A stretch of 64,000 nucleotides of DNA, taken from the NCBI GenBank assembly GCA_019800895.1, contig JAHVKF010000003.1, positions 682,001 through 746,000 on the forward strand, written 5' to 3'. Under the pieces are notes generated by a model that was not told the DNA's origin, searched no databases, and saw only the letters and a program-made list of their open reading frames with translations. This document shows positions 7,895 to 17,276 of the stretch, piece by piece. The DNA is from Halomonas denitrificans. Lineage in GTDB: Bacteria > Pseudomonadota > Gammaproteobacteria > Xanthomonadales > Wenzhouxiangellaceae. Positions within the stretch are counted from its first letter, which is position 1. Every line of letters starts with the position of its first letter. Position numbers and translations under genes: made by a program.

Positions 7895-9250
7895 TCAGGC
7901 GTCGTCGTGGCCAGCGCTGTCGCCGGCACCGGTGCCGGCAGCGCGCCCGATCGATTCGTGCTCGAAGCCGAGGGCGGCCAGCTCGACCGGGTCGTAGATG
8001 TTGCGTCCGTCGAAGATCACGGGCTGGACCAGGGTGGTCCGGATTCGCTCGAAGTCGGGGCTCCAGAACGCCTTCCACTCGGTGACCACGGCCAGCGCAT
8101 CGGCGCCGTCGAGCGCGTCGTAGGGGTCGTCGAACAGCGCGAGGTCGTCGCGATCGCCGTAGGCCCGGCGGATTTCGTCCATCGCCTTCGGGTCGTGGGC
8201 CCGGACCCGGGCACCGGCATCCCACAGCGCTTCGAGCAGGACCCGGGCCGGCGCCTCGCGGATGTCGTCGGTCTCGGGCTTGAACGCCAGGCCCCAGATC
8301 GCGAAGGTCCGGCCGGACAGGTCCTCGCCGAAGCGGGCGGTGATCTTCTCGAACAGGCGTTGTTTCTGGGCCTGGTTGACGGCCTCGACCGCGTCGAGGA
8401 TGCGCGCCGGTCGCCCGTGGTCGTGGGCGGTGCGGGCCAGCGCGCGGATGTCCTTGGGAAAGCACGATCCGCCGAAGCCCACGCCGGGGTAGATGAAGTG
8501 GTAGCCGATCCGCGGATCCGAGCCGATGCCGATGCGGACGCGCTCGATGTCGGCGCCGACGTCCTCGGCGAGGTTCGCCAGTTCGTTCATGAACGAGATC
8601 TTGGTCGCCAGCATCGCGTTGGCGGCGTACTTGGTCAGCTCGGCCGAGGCGATGTCCATGCTGACGATCTTCTGGTGATTGCGGTTGAACGGCGCGTAGA
8701 GCAGGCGAAGCTGGCGTTCCGAGGCGTCATCGGCGACGCCGATGATGATCCGGTCCGGATTCATGAAGTCCTTGACCGCCGCGCCTTCCTTCAGGAATTC
8801 CGGGTTCGACGCGACGCGGGGCTCGAAGCTGCCGTCGCCGGCCTCGCGAAGGGCTTCGCGGACCTTGTTCGCGGTACCGACCGGTACCGTCGACTTGGTG
8901 ACGACCAGCTGGGCATCGCTCAGGCTGCGCCCGATGCCGCGGGCGACGGCCAGCACGGCGCGGAGATCGGCCGAGCCGTCCTCGTCCGAAGGCGTGCCGA
9001 CGGCGATGAACACGATCTCGCCGTGGCGGGTCGCGTGGTCGGCATCGGTGGTGAAGGCCAGGCGCCCGGCGGCGTGATTGCGCTCGACCAGCGCCTCGAG
9101 GCCGGGCTCGTAGATCGGAATCTCGCCGCGCTCCAGCCGCGCGACCTTGTCCGCGTCGATATCCATGCAGACCACGTGGTTGCCGACCTCGGCCAGGCAG
9201 GCCCCGGTCACCAGCCCCACGTATCCCGTCCCGAAAATACTGACGCGCAT
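7895..9250 (-). CDS. ugd: UDP-glucose 6-dehydrogenase
   Basis: The 451-residue product oxidises UDP-glucose to UDP-glucuronate with two NAD+, feeding acidic sugars into capsule, exopolysaccharide or LPS. The Rossmann motif GTGYVG is at residues 7-12, STVPVGT lies at about 120-126, and the catalytic Cys is C263 in [10 protein letters not shown]. Length and domain order (NAD domain, central dimer helix, UDP-binding domain) are complete. It ends 126 bases before the CsgG-like pair on the same strand and follows a 226-base gap after the E2 gene that contains a nested palindrome, so it is probably a separate transcript. No polysaccharide cluster adjoins it. Confidence 0.93.
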   Translation of the reverse strand: MRVSIFGTGYVGLVTGACLAEVGNHVVCMDIDADKVARLERGEIPIYEPGLEALVERNHAAGRLAFTTDADHATRHGEIVFIAVGTPSDEDGSADLRAVLAVARGIGRSLSDAQLVVTKSTVPVGTANKVREALREAGDGSFEPRVASNPEFLKEGAAVKDFMNPDRIIIGVADDASERQLRLLYAPFNRNHQKIVSMDIASAELTKYAANAMLATKISFMNELANLAEDVGADIERVRIGIGSDPRIGYHFIYPGVGFGGSCFPKDIRALARTAHDHGRPARILDAVEAVNQAQKQRLFEKITARFGEDLSGRTFAIWGLAFKPETDDIREAPARVLLEALWDAGARVRAHDPKAMDEIRRAYGDRDDLALFDDPYDALDGADALAVVTEWKAFWSPDFERIRTTLVQPVIFDGRNIYDPVELAALGFEHESIGRAAGTGAGDSAGHDDA

Positions 9251-9348
9251 CAGAAGATCTCGTTCACGAAAGCGACAAACCTAGCGCAGAAGGATGACGG
9301 AAATACTGCATCGCTGTCGCCTCCACCTTAGCGACGGGTCTTTGCGGC

Positions 9349-9489
9349 GAAATCGGAATTGAGGCGTAGCGGGCGGGCCTCTGGCGGTGGGCGTCGGAGC
9401 GGAGGAACCGGAATGCACTGCTGTGCATGAGGATTCCGAGCACCGCCGAACGCCGCCAGAGGCCGGCGCAGTAGCCTCAATCCGATTTC
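9349..9489. repeat. nested imperfect palindrome of about 140 bp
   Basis: The outer arms 9349-9365 and 9474-9489 match over 16 positions with one extra base on the left. A second pair of arms, GCCTCTGGCGG (9377-9387) and CCGCCAGAGGC (9453-9463), is perfect. The centre is the perfect hairpin ATGCAC-TGCT-GTGCAT (9413-9428). The right outer arm includes the last codons and stop of the E2 gene. It could serve as the E2 operon terminator although it has no U-tract, or it may be a palindromic repeat element. Confidence 0.65.
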
Positions 9490-10787
9490 TGGAGGTCCGC
9501 GATCATGGCTTTCAGGAACCGCGCCGCTTCGCCCCCCGTGCACACCCGGTGATCGAAGGTCAGCGACAGCGGCAGCATGCGGTGTGCTTCCATGCCGCCC
9601 ATCACCGGCACCACCTCGTGCCGGAGCACGCCGGCCGCGACGATCGCGACGCACGGCGGGTTGATGATCGGGGTCGCGTAGCGGCCCGCGAACACGCCGA
9701 AGTTCGACAGCATGATCGTGTAGTCCTTCAGGTCCTCCGGCGGGATCGACCGGTTCTTCGCATTGTCGCGCAGGCGGTTGATCTCCGAGCGCAGGCCCTT
9801 GTGGTCGGACGAGTGCACGTCCCGCAGGCGCGCGACGAACAGGCCGTCGGCAGTGTCGACGGCCATGCCGACGTGCATGCCCTTGTGGATCATGCGCATG
9901 TTCTGCTCGTCGTCGTACCACGCATTCAGGCCCGGCTCGGCCTGGGCGCCGGCCCACAGGGAGCGCAGCAGGCGGACCGTGATGTCCTCGCCCGGCCGCC
10001 AGGCGTGGATGTCGGCGTCGTCCATGATCGTGGTGGCCACGACCCGGGCGTGCGATTCGCTCATCGCACGGGCCATGGTCCGGCGGGTGCCGCGGATCGG
10101 TTCCCAGTCGCCGCTCGCTTCGGCCGGTGCAGGGGCCGGAGCCGGTGCAGGGGCGGGCGCCGGCGCCGGGCTCGGGGCCGGCGTGTCCTCACGATCGGCC
10201 TTGCGCTTCGGGCCGCCTTCGGCGACCTTGCGGACGTCGGCCGAGGTCACGACCCCGTCGGGGCCGGTCGGTTCGACATCGCCGAGATCCACCTTGAGCT
10301 TGCGGGCGAGAGCCCGGACCGCCGGCGTCACCTTGACCCCGCCGACCGTGGAGTGGCTCTGCCGGACCACTTCGTCCGAGGTCGTCACGTTGCCGACCAC
10401 GGTGCCGGTGTCGGCGCGTTCTTCGGACTCGCCCTGGCCGGCATCGTCCGCGGCCGGTTCGGTCGCCTTTTCGTTGGCCTTCTCGCTCGCATCGTCGGAG
10501 CGCGCGTCGGCCTTTTCGTCTTCCGCCGGCTTCCCGGCGTCCGATCCGCCTTCGCCCGTATCGAACTCGACCAGCGGGGCGCCGGTCTTGATCACGTCGC
10601 CGGCCTGGCCGTGGAACTTGGTCACCGTACCGGTATAGGGGGAAGGCACTTCGACCACGGCCTTGGCGGTTTCCATGGAGACGATCGGGTCGTCGACCTT
10701 GACCTGGTCACCTTCGGCGACCAGCCACTCGACGATCTCGGCATCCGGCAGGCCTTCGCCGAGGTCGGGGAGGTTGAATGTCTTCAT
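9477..10787 (-). CDS. 2-oxoacid dehydrogenase E2, dihydrolipoyl acyltransferase
   Basis: This 436-residue protein is the E2 core of a pyruvate/branched-chain 2-oxoacid dehydrogenase complex; it transfers the acyl group from lipoamide to CoA. One lipoyl domain occupies residues 1-80, with the lipoylated Lys K42 in METAKA. An acidic/Ala-rich linker follows, then a peripheral subunit-binding domain at about 150-195, an Ala-Pro linker (APAPAPAP) and a catalytic domain from about 225. The catalytic His is in FDHRVCTGG: the usual DHRxxDG has Thr where Asp is normal. The start overlaps the E1beta stop as ATGA, so the three genes are translationally coupled. No E3 gene lies in the operon. Pyruvate versus branched-chain substrate cannot be decided. 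Confidence 0.88.
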   Translation of the reverse strand: MKTFNLPDLGEGLPDAEIVEWLVAEGDQVKVDDPIVSMETAKAVVEVPSPYTGTVTKFHGQAGDVIKTGAPLVEFDTGEGGSDAGKPAEDEKADARSDDASEKANEKATEPAADDAGQGESEERADTGTVVGNVTTSDEVVRQSHSTVGGVKVTPAVRALARKLKVDLGDVEPTGPDGVVTSADVRKVAEGGPKRKADREDTPAPSPAPAPAPAPAPAPAPAEASGDWEPIRGTRRTMARAMSESHARVVATTIMDDADIHAWRPGEDITVRLLRSLWAGAQAEPGLNAWYDDEQNMRMIHKGMHVGMAVDTADGLFVARLRDVHSSDHKGLRSEINRLRDNAKNRSIPPEDLKDYTIMLSNFGVFAGRYATPIINPPCVAIVAAGVLRHEVVPVMGGMEAHRMLPLSLTFDHRVCTGGEAARFLKAMIADLQKSD

Positions 10788-11764
10788 GAGTACTCCAGCG
10801 TTTCCTTGGCCGCGTGCACGATGCGTTCCGCGCTCGGCATGTAGTTCATTTCACTGCGGTAGAGCGGCATGATGGTGTCGTAGCCGGTCACCCGCTTGAT
10901 CGGGGACTTGAGGTGGAAGATGCCGCTGTCGGCGAGGCCGGCGGCGATCTCGGCGCCGACGCCGCAATGCTTCGGCGCCTCGTGGACGATCACGCAGCGG
11001 CCGGTCTTCTCGACCGACTCGAGGATCGTTTCCATGTCGATCGGCGCGACCGTCGCGACGTCGATCACCTCGGCGCTGACGCCTTCCTTCTCCAGCGCCA
11101 CCGCGGCTTCCATCGTTTCCTTGACCATCGCGCCCCAGGTCACCAGGGTCACGTCGGTGCCGTCGCGGAGCACGAAGCAGACATCGAGCGGCAATTCCTC
11201 GCCGTCGTCGACGACCTCCTCGCGCTGCCAGCGGTAGATGCGCTTCGGCTCGAGGAACACCACCGGATCGGGGTCACGGATCGCGGCCAGGAGCAGGCCG
11301 TAGGCGCGGCTCGGCGATGACGGGATCACGGTCCGCACGCCCGGGAAGTGGGCCCAGGTCGCTTCGTTGCTGTCGGAATGGTGCTCGGGTGCGTGGATGC
11401 CGCCGCCCCAGGGGGCACGGAACACGGCCGGGCAGCTCATCCGGCCCCGGGTGCGGTGCCGCAGCCGAGCGGCGTGGTTGACCACGTGGTCGACCATCGG
11501 GTACATGAAGCCCTCGAACTGGGCCTCGACCACCGGCTTCATGCCCTGGGCGGCCATGCCCACGGCCATGCCGGCGATCATCACTTCGGCCAGCGGCGTG
11601 TCGATGACGCGCTCGTCGCCGAACTTCTGCTGCAGGCCCGCGGTGGCGCGGAACACACCGCCGTTGACGCCGACGTCCTCGCCGAACACGACCACGGTCG
11701 GGTCCTGCTCCATTTCGTGCGCCAGGGCCAGCGTCACGGCTTCGACTAGAGTGATCTCGGCCAT
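10784..11764 (-). CDS. 2-oxoacid dehydrogenase E1 beta subunit
   Basis: The product (326 residues) matches the beta subunit of the heterotetrameric thiamine-diphosphate-dependent E1 component. Typical segments are VVFGEDVG near residue 25, DTPLAE near 55, a GIHAPEHHSD region near 130 and VTWGAMV near 205. With the alpha subunit it decarboxylates a 2-oxoacid and hands the acyl group to lipoyl-E2. The start ATG at 11764 overlaps the stop of E1alpha by ATGA, and the end overlaps the E2 start the same way. An open frame extends far upstream in this phase, but it is only the shadow of E1alpha. Confidence 0.92.
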   Translation of the reverse strand: MAEITLVEAVTLALAHEMEQDPTVVVFGEDVGVNGGVFRATAGLQQKFGDERVIDTPLAEVMIAGMAVGMAAQGMKPVVEAQFEGFMYPMVDHVVNHAARLRHRTRGRMSCPAVFRAPWGGGIHAPEHHSDSNEATWAHFPGVRTVIPSSPSRAYGLLLAAIRDPDPVVFLEPKRIYRWQREEVVDDGEELPLDVCFVLRDGTDVTLVTWGAMVKETMEAAVALEKEGVSAEVIDVATVAPIDMETILESVEKTGRCVIVHEAPKHCGVGAEIAAGLADSGIFHLKSPIKRVTGYDTIMPLYRSEMNYMPSAERIVHAAKETLEYS

Positions 11765-12864
11765 CAGTGGCTCCCTCCCTTGGCCGGGAAGCGTCGCGCG
11801 ATCTCGCGCTGCTCTTCGAGGTGATGCGGCAGGTTCTTGAACATGTAGTCGAACATCGCGTCGATCGGTTGCGGGTCGTTGTTCACGCGGTCCAGGTACT
11901 CGTCGACCGCGCCCTGGACGCGTTCGGCGCACTCGGCCAGCAGCTCTTCTTCCTTGACCTGGTCCCAGGCGCCCTGGTCGACCAGGTACTTGCGCAGCCG
12001 CAGCAGTGGTTCGTTCTTCCAGGCCGAGTCGACCTCGTCCTGCTCGCGGTAGCGGCGTGCGTCGTCGGCCGTGGTGTGATCGGACAGGCGGTAGGTGACC
12101 ATCTCGATCACCGAGGCGCCTCGGCCCTCGCGGGCCGCAGCAATGGCCTTGTCCATGGCCCAGCGCGATGCGATCAGGTCGTTGCCGTCGACCTGGATCG
12201 ACGGGAGCCCACCGGCGATTCCCTTCTGGGCCAGCGTGCGCGCCGTGTTCTGCTTGCCGCGCGGTACCGAGATCGCCCACTGGTTGTTGACGATGACGAG
12301 GACCAGCGGCAGTTTCCAAGCGCTGGCGGCGTTGATCGCCTCGAGGAAATCGCCCTTCGAGGACCCGCCGTCGCCGACCACGGTCACCGCGACGCGCGGC
12401 TGGCCGTGCAGCTTGTAGGCCATGGCCGCGCCGGCCGCGTGCAGGCACTGGGTCGCGATCGGCACGCACCAGGGGAAGTCGTGCTTCGGGCCGGAGAAGT
12501 CGTTGCCGCGTTCGTCGCCGCCCCAGTACATCAGCACGTCCGACATCTTGACGCCGCGGTAGAACTGCGCGGCGTACTCGCGGTACATCGGCGCGAAGCA
12601 ATCCTCGTCGCGCATGGCGGAGCCGATCGCGACGTGGGCGGCCTCGTGGCCGAGGCAGGAGGCGTAGGTGCCGAGCTTGCCCGTGCGCTGCAGCGCCACG
12701 GCCTTCTTGTCGAACACGCGGGTGAGCGTCATGAGTCGGTACAGGCCGACCAGCTGCTTGACGTCGCGCGCCAGCGCCGGGACCTGGACGCCGTCGACCA
12801 GCCGTCCCTCGGCGTCGAGGAACTGGAAATAGTCGACCTTGAACGAGGCGATGGTTGCCGCCAT
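11764..12864 (-). CDS. 2-oxoacid dehydrogenase E1 alpha subunit
   Basis: The 366-residue product is the thiamine-diphosphate-binding alpha subunit of E1. The ThDP motif is clear: GDGGSSKGDF followed about 25 residues later by VNNQWAIS. It is the first gene of a coupled E1alpha-E1beta-E2 operon. The ATG at 12864 was chosen because TGAGG lies six bases upstream; an ATG four codons earlier has no such site. A TATAAT box reads toward it about 95 bases upstream. The family includes pyruvate and branched-chain 2-oxoacid dehydrogenases; the leading FQFLDAEG-type N-terminus and the E2 features are of the kind found in branched-chain-like complexes, but the substrate is inferred only. Confidence 0.9.
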   Translation of the reverse strand: MAATIASFKVDYFQFLDAEGRLVDGVQVPALARDVKQLVGLYRLMTLTRVFDKKAVALQRTGKLGTYASCLGHEAAHVAIGSAMRDEDCFAPMYREYAAQFYRGVKMSDVLMYWGGDERGNDFSGPKHDFPWCVPIATQCLHAAGAAMAYKLHGQPRVAVTVVGDGGSSKGDFLEAINAASAWKLPLVLVIVNNQWAISVPRGKQNTARTLAQKGIAGGLPSIQVDGNDLIASRWAMDKAIAAAREGRGASVIEMVTYRLSDHTTADDARRYREQDEVDSAWKNEPLLRLRKYLVDQGAWDQVKEEELLAECAERVQGAVDEYLDRVNNDPQPIDAMFDYMFKNLPHHLEEQREIARRFPAKGGSH

Positions 12865-12957
12865 GAGAAACCTCATTAGTCTACGGATCAGGGTTTCACG
12901 ACCGGCGCCCGATGAACATCTTGGCGTGTCCTGGGGGCGGGCCGAAGCCAGCCCCGC

Positions 12958-12963
12958 ATTATA
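12958..12963 (-). promoter_or_regulatory. TATAAT -10 box of the E1alpha-E1beta-E2 operon
   Basis: The minus strand reads GGGTATAATGC, a perfect -10 hexamer, 94 bases before the E1alpha start. The -35 position is not recognisable. The same 160-bp gap must also hold the promoter of the divergent tryptophan dioxygenase gene. Confidence 0.45.
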
Positions 12964-13023
12964 CCCGTGCCCGACGGGGGGCGGTACACTGACCGGCAGA
13001 CTCGAACCCGGACCGGATTCCGC

Positions 13024-13881
13024 ATGGCGCACGACGAATCGAGGCCCAATCGGCGCGACCTGGAGGACGGGATCCACACGGATCTCGGCGACCGGCTCGA
13101 CTACCACAGCTACCTGGGACTGGACCGGGTGCTCGACGCCCAGTTCCCGCTCAGCGAGCCGCAGCATCACGACGAGATGCTGTTCATCATCCAGCACCAG
13201 ACCGCCGAGCTCTGGTTCAAGCTGATCATCCACGAACTCAAGGCCGCGATCCGCAATCTCGAAGAGGACGACGCTTCGCCGTGCCTGAAGATCCTGGCCC
13301 GGGTCAAGCTGATCCAGCAGCAGCTGTTCGACCAGTGGGGCGTGCTCGAGACCCTCACGCCCAGTGAATACATCCAGTTCCGCGGCGTGTTCGGCAGCTC
13401 CTCGGGTTTCCAGTCGTTCCAGTACCGCTCGGTCGAATTCCTGCTCGGCAACAAGAACGCGGACCTGATCCGGGTCTTCGATCACAAGCCCGATGTCCGG
13501 GACGAGCTGAAACGGATTCTCGAATCCCCGTCGCTCTACGACGCCTTCATCGGCTACCTGGCGCGGCGCGGGCTCGACGTGCCCGCCGAGTTGGTCGATC
13601 GCGACTGGTCGGAGCCGCACGAGTTCTCCTCCGACCTGGCCGACGTGCTGGTCGGCATCTACCGCCACCCGAATCGCTGGTGGTCCGAATACGCCCTCTG
13701 CGAGCGCCTGATCGACGTCGAGGAATCATTCCAGCTCTGGCGCTACCGGCACCTCAAGACCGTCGAGCGGGTGATCGGCTACAAGACCGGCACCGGGGGA
13801 TCGAGCGGCGTGGACTTCCTCGAGCGCGCGCTGAAGCTGCGGTTCTTCCCCGAACTCATCGAAGTCCGGACCCGCCTGTAG
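13024..13881 (+). CDS. kynA: tryptophan 2,3-dioxygenase
   Basis: The 285-residue protein is the heme-dependent enzyme that opens the indole ring of L-tryptophan to N-formylkynurenine, the first step of the kynurenine pathway. Diagnostic segments are [10 protein letters not shown] near the start, [19 protein letters not shown] carrying the conserved heme/substrate region, [13 protein letters not shown] and, near the C-terminus, [14 protein letters not shown], the substrate-binding GTGG loop. Length is normal. The ATG at 13024 follows a short in-frame extension that lacks conservation. It is divergent from the dehydrogenase operon. No other kynurenine-pathway gene lies in the window, so it is isolated here. 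Confidence 0.93.
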   Translation: MAHDESRPNRRDLEDGIHTDLGDRLDYHSYLGLDRVLDAQFPLSEPQHHDEMLFIIQHQTAELWFKLIIHELKAAIRNLEEDDASPCLKILARVKLIQQQLFDQWGVLETLTPSEYIQFRGVFGSSSGFQSFQYRSVEFLLGNKNADLIRVFDHKPDVRDELKRILESPSLYDAFIGYLARRGLDVPAELVDRDWSEPHEFSSDLADVLVGIYRHPNRWWSEYALCERLIDVEESFQLWRYRHLKTVERVIGYKTGTGGSSGVDFLERALKLRFFPELIEVRTRL

Positions 13882-13998
13882 CGGCGGTTCGGTCACGCCT
13901 CGATCGCCGAGGTGTGAGCTGCTTCACGGCTGTGCAATAATCGAAGGCTGCCGGGCGTCCGGTGCCCGGGGACAACCATAAAAGAACGGGGTAGATCC

Positions 13999-16881
13999 AT
14001 GAACAAGATCCAGACGCTGCTCGGCCGTGCGTTCGCACCGGCCTGGGTGACCACCGCGGCCCTGGCCGTATCCTTGTCGATGCCGCTGTCGGCGGCCGCC
14101 CAGACCGTCGAGGTCCCCGGGCTGGGCGACGATGTCACCGTGTACACCGATGCCGACGGGATTCCGACGATCGTCGGACAAACCGAGGCCGACGTGACCT
14201 TCGTGCAGGGCTACCTGCATGCCCGCGACCGTTTCTTCCAGATGGATTTCCTGCGCCGCGCGGCGTCCGGCACCCTGGCCGAGCTGCTCGGCCAGGGCGC
14301 GCTGGGCAACGACATCCAGCTGCGCACGCTCGGCCTGCGCCGCGCCGCGCTGGCCACCTGGGCCGGCCTTGACCCCGAAGAAAAGGGCTGGGTCCGCGCC
14401 TACGCCGACGGCGTGAACCAGTGGCTGGCCAGCAACCCGCTGCCGCCCGAGTACGGCCCGCTCGAGCTCACGGCCGCGGAGCCCTGGTCGCCGCTGGATT
14501 CGCTGGCGATCGGCAAGCTGCTGGCCTTCCAGCTGTCCTTCGACAGCGACGACGCCGACCTCACGGTACAGCTCCTGACCTACCAGGGCGTCGGCGACTT
14601 CGTCGGCTTCGACGGCACCGCGCTGTTCTTCGAGGACATCGTGCGGACCGCGCCCGAGGACGATCGCGTCTCGATCCCGACCTGGTTCGCCGATGCCGGC
14701 ATCATCCCGGTGCCGGGCGGTTCCACGGCCGGCAAGAACACCTCGCCGATGATCTTCCGCGCAGCGCCGGGAGCCGACGCGCTGCGCGACGCCCTGAAGC
14801 AGCACGTCGATGCGCTGCAGCAGCTTCCGGTGATCGGCCCGTCGATCGCCCGGGCCGAGGAACCGGCCGGGTCCAACTGGTTCGTGGTGTCCGGTGACGT
14901 GACCGAAAGCGGCTTCCCGATCCTGGCCAACGATCCGCACCTGGGCCTGGACATGCCGTCGACCTTCACCAAGGAGAACCTGGTCATCCTCGACGAGGAC
15001 GTGGCGGTCAGCGGGGTGGCCTTCGCCGGCACGCCGCTGGTCATCCAGGGCTGCAACACCCACATCTGCTGGGGCTCGACGGTCAATTCCAACGACGTGA
15101 CCGACTACTACCAGGAAGAATTCCTGGTCAACAACTTCGGCCTGCCGACGCACACGATCCACAACGGCGAGCCCGAGCCGGTCCGCTACGTGTTCCAGTC
15201 CTACTTCGTCAACGGGGTCGGCGACGGCGAGAACGACAACATCTCCCGGGCAAACGTCGGCTACGACGCCGGCGGCATCTCGTTCCTGGTCCCGCGCCGC
15301 AACAACGGGCCGATCGTCGCCCAGCCGACGGCGACCACCGGTGTTTCGGTCCAGTACACGGGGTGGGGCCCGACCTTCGAGCTGTCGACGTTCCGGAAAT
15401 GGGCGCGGGCGACCGACCTCGAGGAATTCCGCGACGGCCTGAGCGACTTCACGATCGGCGGCCAGAACTTCGCCTACGCCGACGTCGAGGGCAACATCGC
15501 CTATTTCACCACCGGCACCGTGCCGCTGCGGGCCGACCTGCAGAGCAACACGGTCGACGGCGGCGTGCCGCCGTTCCTGCTTCGCGACGGTACCGGCGCG
15601 CTGAATCACGAGTGGCTGCCGGTCGACGGCGCCCCGGTCACGCGCGGCATCGATTTCGCCGCGCTGCCGATGGACGAGATGCCGCAGATCGTGAATCCGG
15701 AATCCGGCTACATCGCCAACGCCAACAACGACCCGGTCGGCAACACGCTGGACAACAATCCCCTGAACCAGCTGCGCCCTGGCGCCAACGGCATCTACTA
15801 CCTCGGCGCCGCGTACCCCGGACTGCGCCAGGGCCGGATCGACCGCGTCCTTCAGTCGCTGATCGCTTCCGGTGACCCGATCACGGTCGACGACATCAAG
15901 GCGCTGCAGGCCAACAACCAGATGCTCGACGCCGAGATCGTGGTGCCCTACATCGTCCAGGCCTTCGACAATGCCACCGCCGAGGGTGCGTGGCCCGGGC
16001 TGGCCCAGTTCGCGCTGAGCCCGGCGATCCAGGAAGCGGTCGGTCGGCTGGCGGCGTGGGACTTCTCGACGCCGACCGGGATCCAGCAGGGCTTCGACCC
16101 GGGCGACGACCCGATGAACCTGCCGGAGCCCGACGCGGCCGAGATCGACAACAGCGTCGCCGCAACGATCTACTCGACCTTCCGCGGTCAGGCGATCGCC
16201 AACACCATCGACGGCACCCTGAGCGCGATCGGCCTGCAGGAAGTGCTGCCGAGCAGCCGGGTGGCCAACCGGGCATTCATGAACCTGCTGCAGAGCTTCG
16301 AGACCAACATGGGCATCGGCGCGTCCGGTATTCCGTTCTTCAATGTGCCGGAGGCCCCCGACATGGCCACGGCGCGCGATGTCGTGCTGCTGGCCAGCCT
16401 GAACGATGCGCTGGAGCTGCTGGCCAGCGACGAGTTCGCGCCGGCTTTCGGCAACTCCACCGACCAGGACGACTACCGGTGGGGCCTGCTGCACCGCATC
16501 GTGTTCGACCACCCGCTGGGCGCCGATCCGTTCAACGTGCCGAACGGCGGTGGGCTGACCCAGGTCGGACCGGGCCTGCCGGGCGTGGCGCGCTCCGGCG
16601 GCTTCGACGTGGTCGATGCATCGGGCCACAGCGCTCGCGCCGACGGCGTCAACGACTTCATGTTCGGGTCGGGGCCGGCGCGCCGGGTGGTCGCCGAAGT
16701 CACCGATTCCGGTCCGGTGGTCGACGAGATCATTCCCGGCGGCCGCAGCGGGATCCTGCTGAGCCCCTTCTACACCAACCAGCTGATGCGCTGGCTGGTC
16801 AACGACTACCTGCCGCTGGACATCGGCGAGGCCGATGCTGCCGGCAACGCCGTGCAGGTCGAGACCTTCACCACGCCGTAA
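13999..16881 (+). CDS. penicillin acylase family Ntn-hydrolase, exported
   Basis: The protein (960 residues) begins with a signal peptide (hydrophobic run, then SAAAQT) and is of the penicillin G acylase/AHL acylase family. These are made as one chain that cuts itself into alpha and beta subunits; the new N-terminal Ser is the nucleophile. The cut site is at G291|S292 in AGSNWFVV, and the following ANDPHL and the WGSTVN region are typical of the beta subunit. The N-terminal part has DADGIPTI and QGYLHARDRFFQMD, also characteristic. Likely periplasmic. Substrates in the family include beta-lactam side chains, acyl-homoserine lactones and lipopeptides; none can be picked here. GGGGTAGATCC precedes the ATG, and a strong terminator follows the stop. 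Confidence 0.88.
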   Translation: MNKIQTLLGRAFAPAWVTTAALAVSLSMPLSAAAQTVEVPGLGDDVTVYTDADGIPTIVGQTEADVTFVQGYLHARDRFFQMDFLRRAASGTLAELLGQGALGNDIQLRTLGLRRAALATWAGLDPEEKGWVRAYADGVNQWLASNPLPPEYGPLELTAAEPWSPLDSLAIGKLLAFQLSFDSDDADLTVQLLTYQGVGDFVGFDGTALFFEDIVRTAPEDDRVSIPTWFADAGIIPVPGGSTAGKNTSPMIFRAAPGADALRDALKQHVDALQQLPVIGPSIARAEEPAGSNWFVVSGDVTESGFPILANDPHLGLDMPSTFTKENLVILDEDVAVSGVAFAGTPLVIQGCNTHICWGSTVNSNDVTDYYQEEFLVNNFGLPTHTIHNGEPEPVRYVFQSYFVNGVGDGENDNISRANVGYDAGGISFLVPRRNNGPIVAQPTATTGVSVQYTGWGPTFELSTFRKWARATDLEEFRDGLSDFTIGGQNFAYADVEGNIAYFTTGTVPLRADLQSNTVDGGVPPFLLRDGTGALNHEWLPVDGAPVTRGIDFAALPMDEMPQIVNPESGYIANANNDPVGNTLDNNPLNQLRPGANGIYYLGAAYPGLRQGRIDRVLQSLIASGDPITVDDIKALQANNQMLDAEIVVPYIVQAFDNATAEGAWPGLAQFALSPAIQEAVGRLAAWDFSTPTGIQQGFDPGDDPMNLPEPDAAEIDNSVAATIYSTFRGQAIANTIDGTLSAIGLQEVLPSSRVANRAFMNLLQSFETNMGIGASGIPFFNVPEAPDMATARDVVLLASLNDALELLASDEFAPAFGNSTDQDDYRWGLLHRIVFDHPLGADPFNVPNGGGLTQVGPGLPGVARSGGFDVVDASGHSARADGVNDFMFGSGPARRVVAEVTDSGPVVDEIIPGGRSGILLSPFYTNQLMRWLVNDYLPLDIGEADAAGNAVQVETFTTP

Positions 16882-16904
16882 CGTCCACGCAAGCAGGACC
16901 CCGG

Positions 16905-16937
16905 AACGTGCCCGCCCCGAGCGGGCACGTTTCGTTT
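16905..16937 (+). terminator. rho-independent terminator after the acylase gene
   Basis: AACGTGCCCGC (16905-16915) pairs with GCGGGCACGTT (16921-16931) around CCCGA, followed by TTCGTTTC. It begins 24 bases after the acylase stop codon. Confidence 0.8.
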
Positions 16938-16982
16938 CGGGCGTGAGGGGCAGGGCAGATCGGAGAAGAGTTTAAGGCGGGT

Positions 16983-17160
16983 TGTCCACAGATGAACAGG
17001 GATGAACACGGATTGAAAAGAAAAAAGCTTCGATGCGGGCCCGAAGGCATCTGCGAGAGCACCCAGCGACTCGAGGACGGAGCAGAGGGCCACCGGCGCT
17101 GCATGCCAATCCCGTGCTTCTTGAAGTTCATCTGTGTTTATCTGTGTTCATCTGTGGACA
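16983..17160. repeat. inverted repeat pair built on the CAGATGAACA motif
   Basis: TGTCCACAGATGAACA (16983-16998) recurs exactly in inverted form at 17145-17160. Both arms continue with imperfect 10-base repeats: GGGATGAACACGG on the left, and TTCATCTGTG/TTTATCTGTG/TTCATCTGTG at 17127-17156 on the right. The 145 bases between the arms hold no convincing gene. The rest of the 395-bp gap (16882-17276) contains only the acylase terminator and the leader of the next gene. Confidence 0.7.
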
Positions 17161-17276
17161 GCCTGGTTCTGACCTTCTTCCATCGCCATTCGGTCACCGA
17201 GCCTGTCGGCGCAGTTGACCCCTTGCGGGGTGCGTGAAAGAATCCTCGCAAGCCTCGTCACCCGGATTCCCTCCCC

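Noticed and set aside
10130-10180. A GCAGGGGCCGGAGCCGGTGC-type repeat considered as a DNA repeat element.
   Set aside because: It simply encodes the Ala-Pro linker of the E2 protein.
16982-16990. TTGTCCACA, a DnaA-box-like site, considered as part of a replication origin.
   Set aside because: It is a single site within the CAGATGAACA repeat, with no AT-rich unwinding region, dnaA, dnaN or gidA nearby.
17127-17157. Three period-10 repeats (TTCATCTGTG) considered as a CRISPR fragment.
   Set aside because: The units are contiguous, with no spacers, and no cas genes are present.
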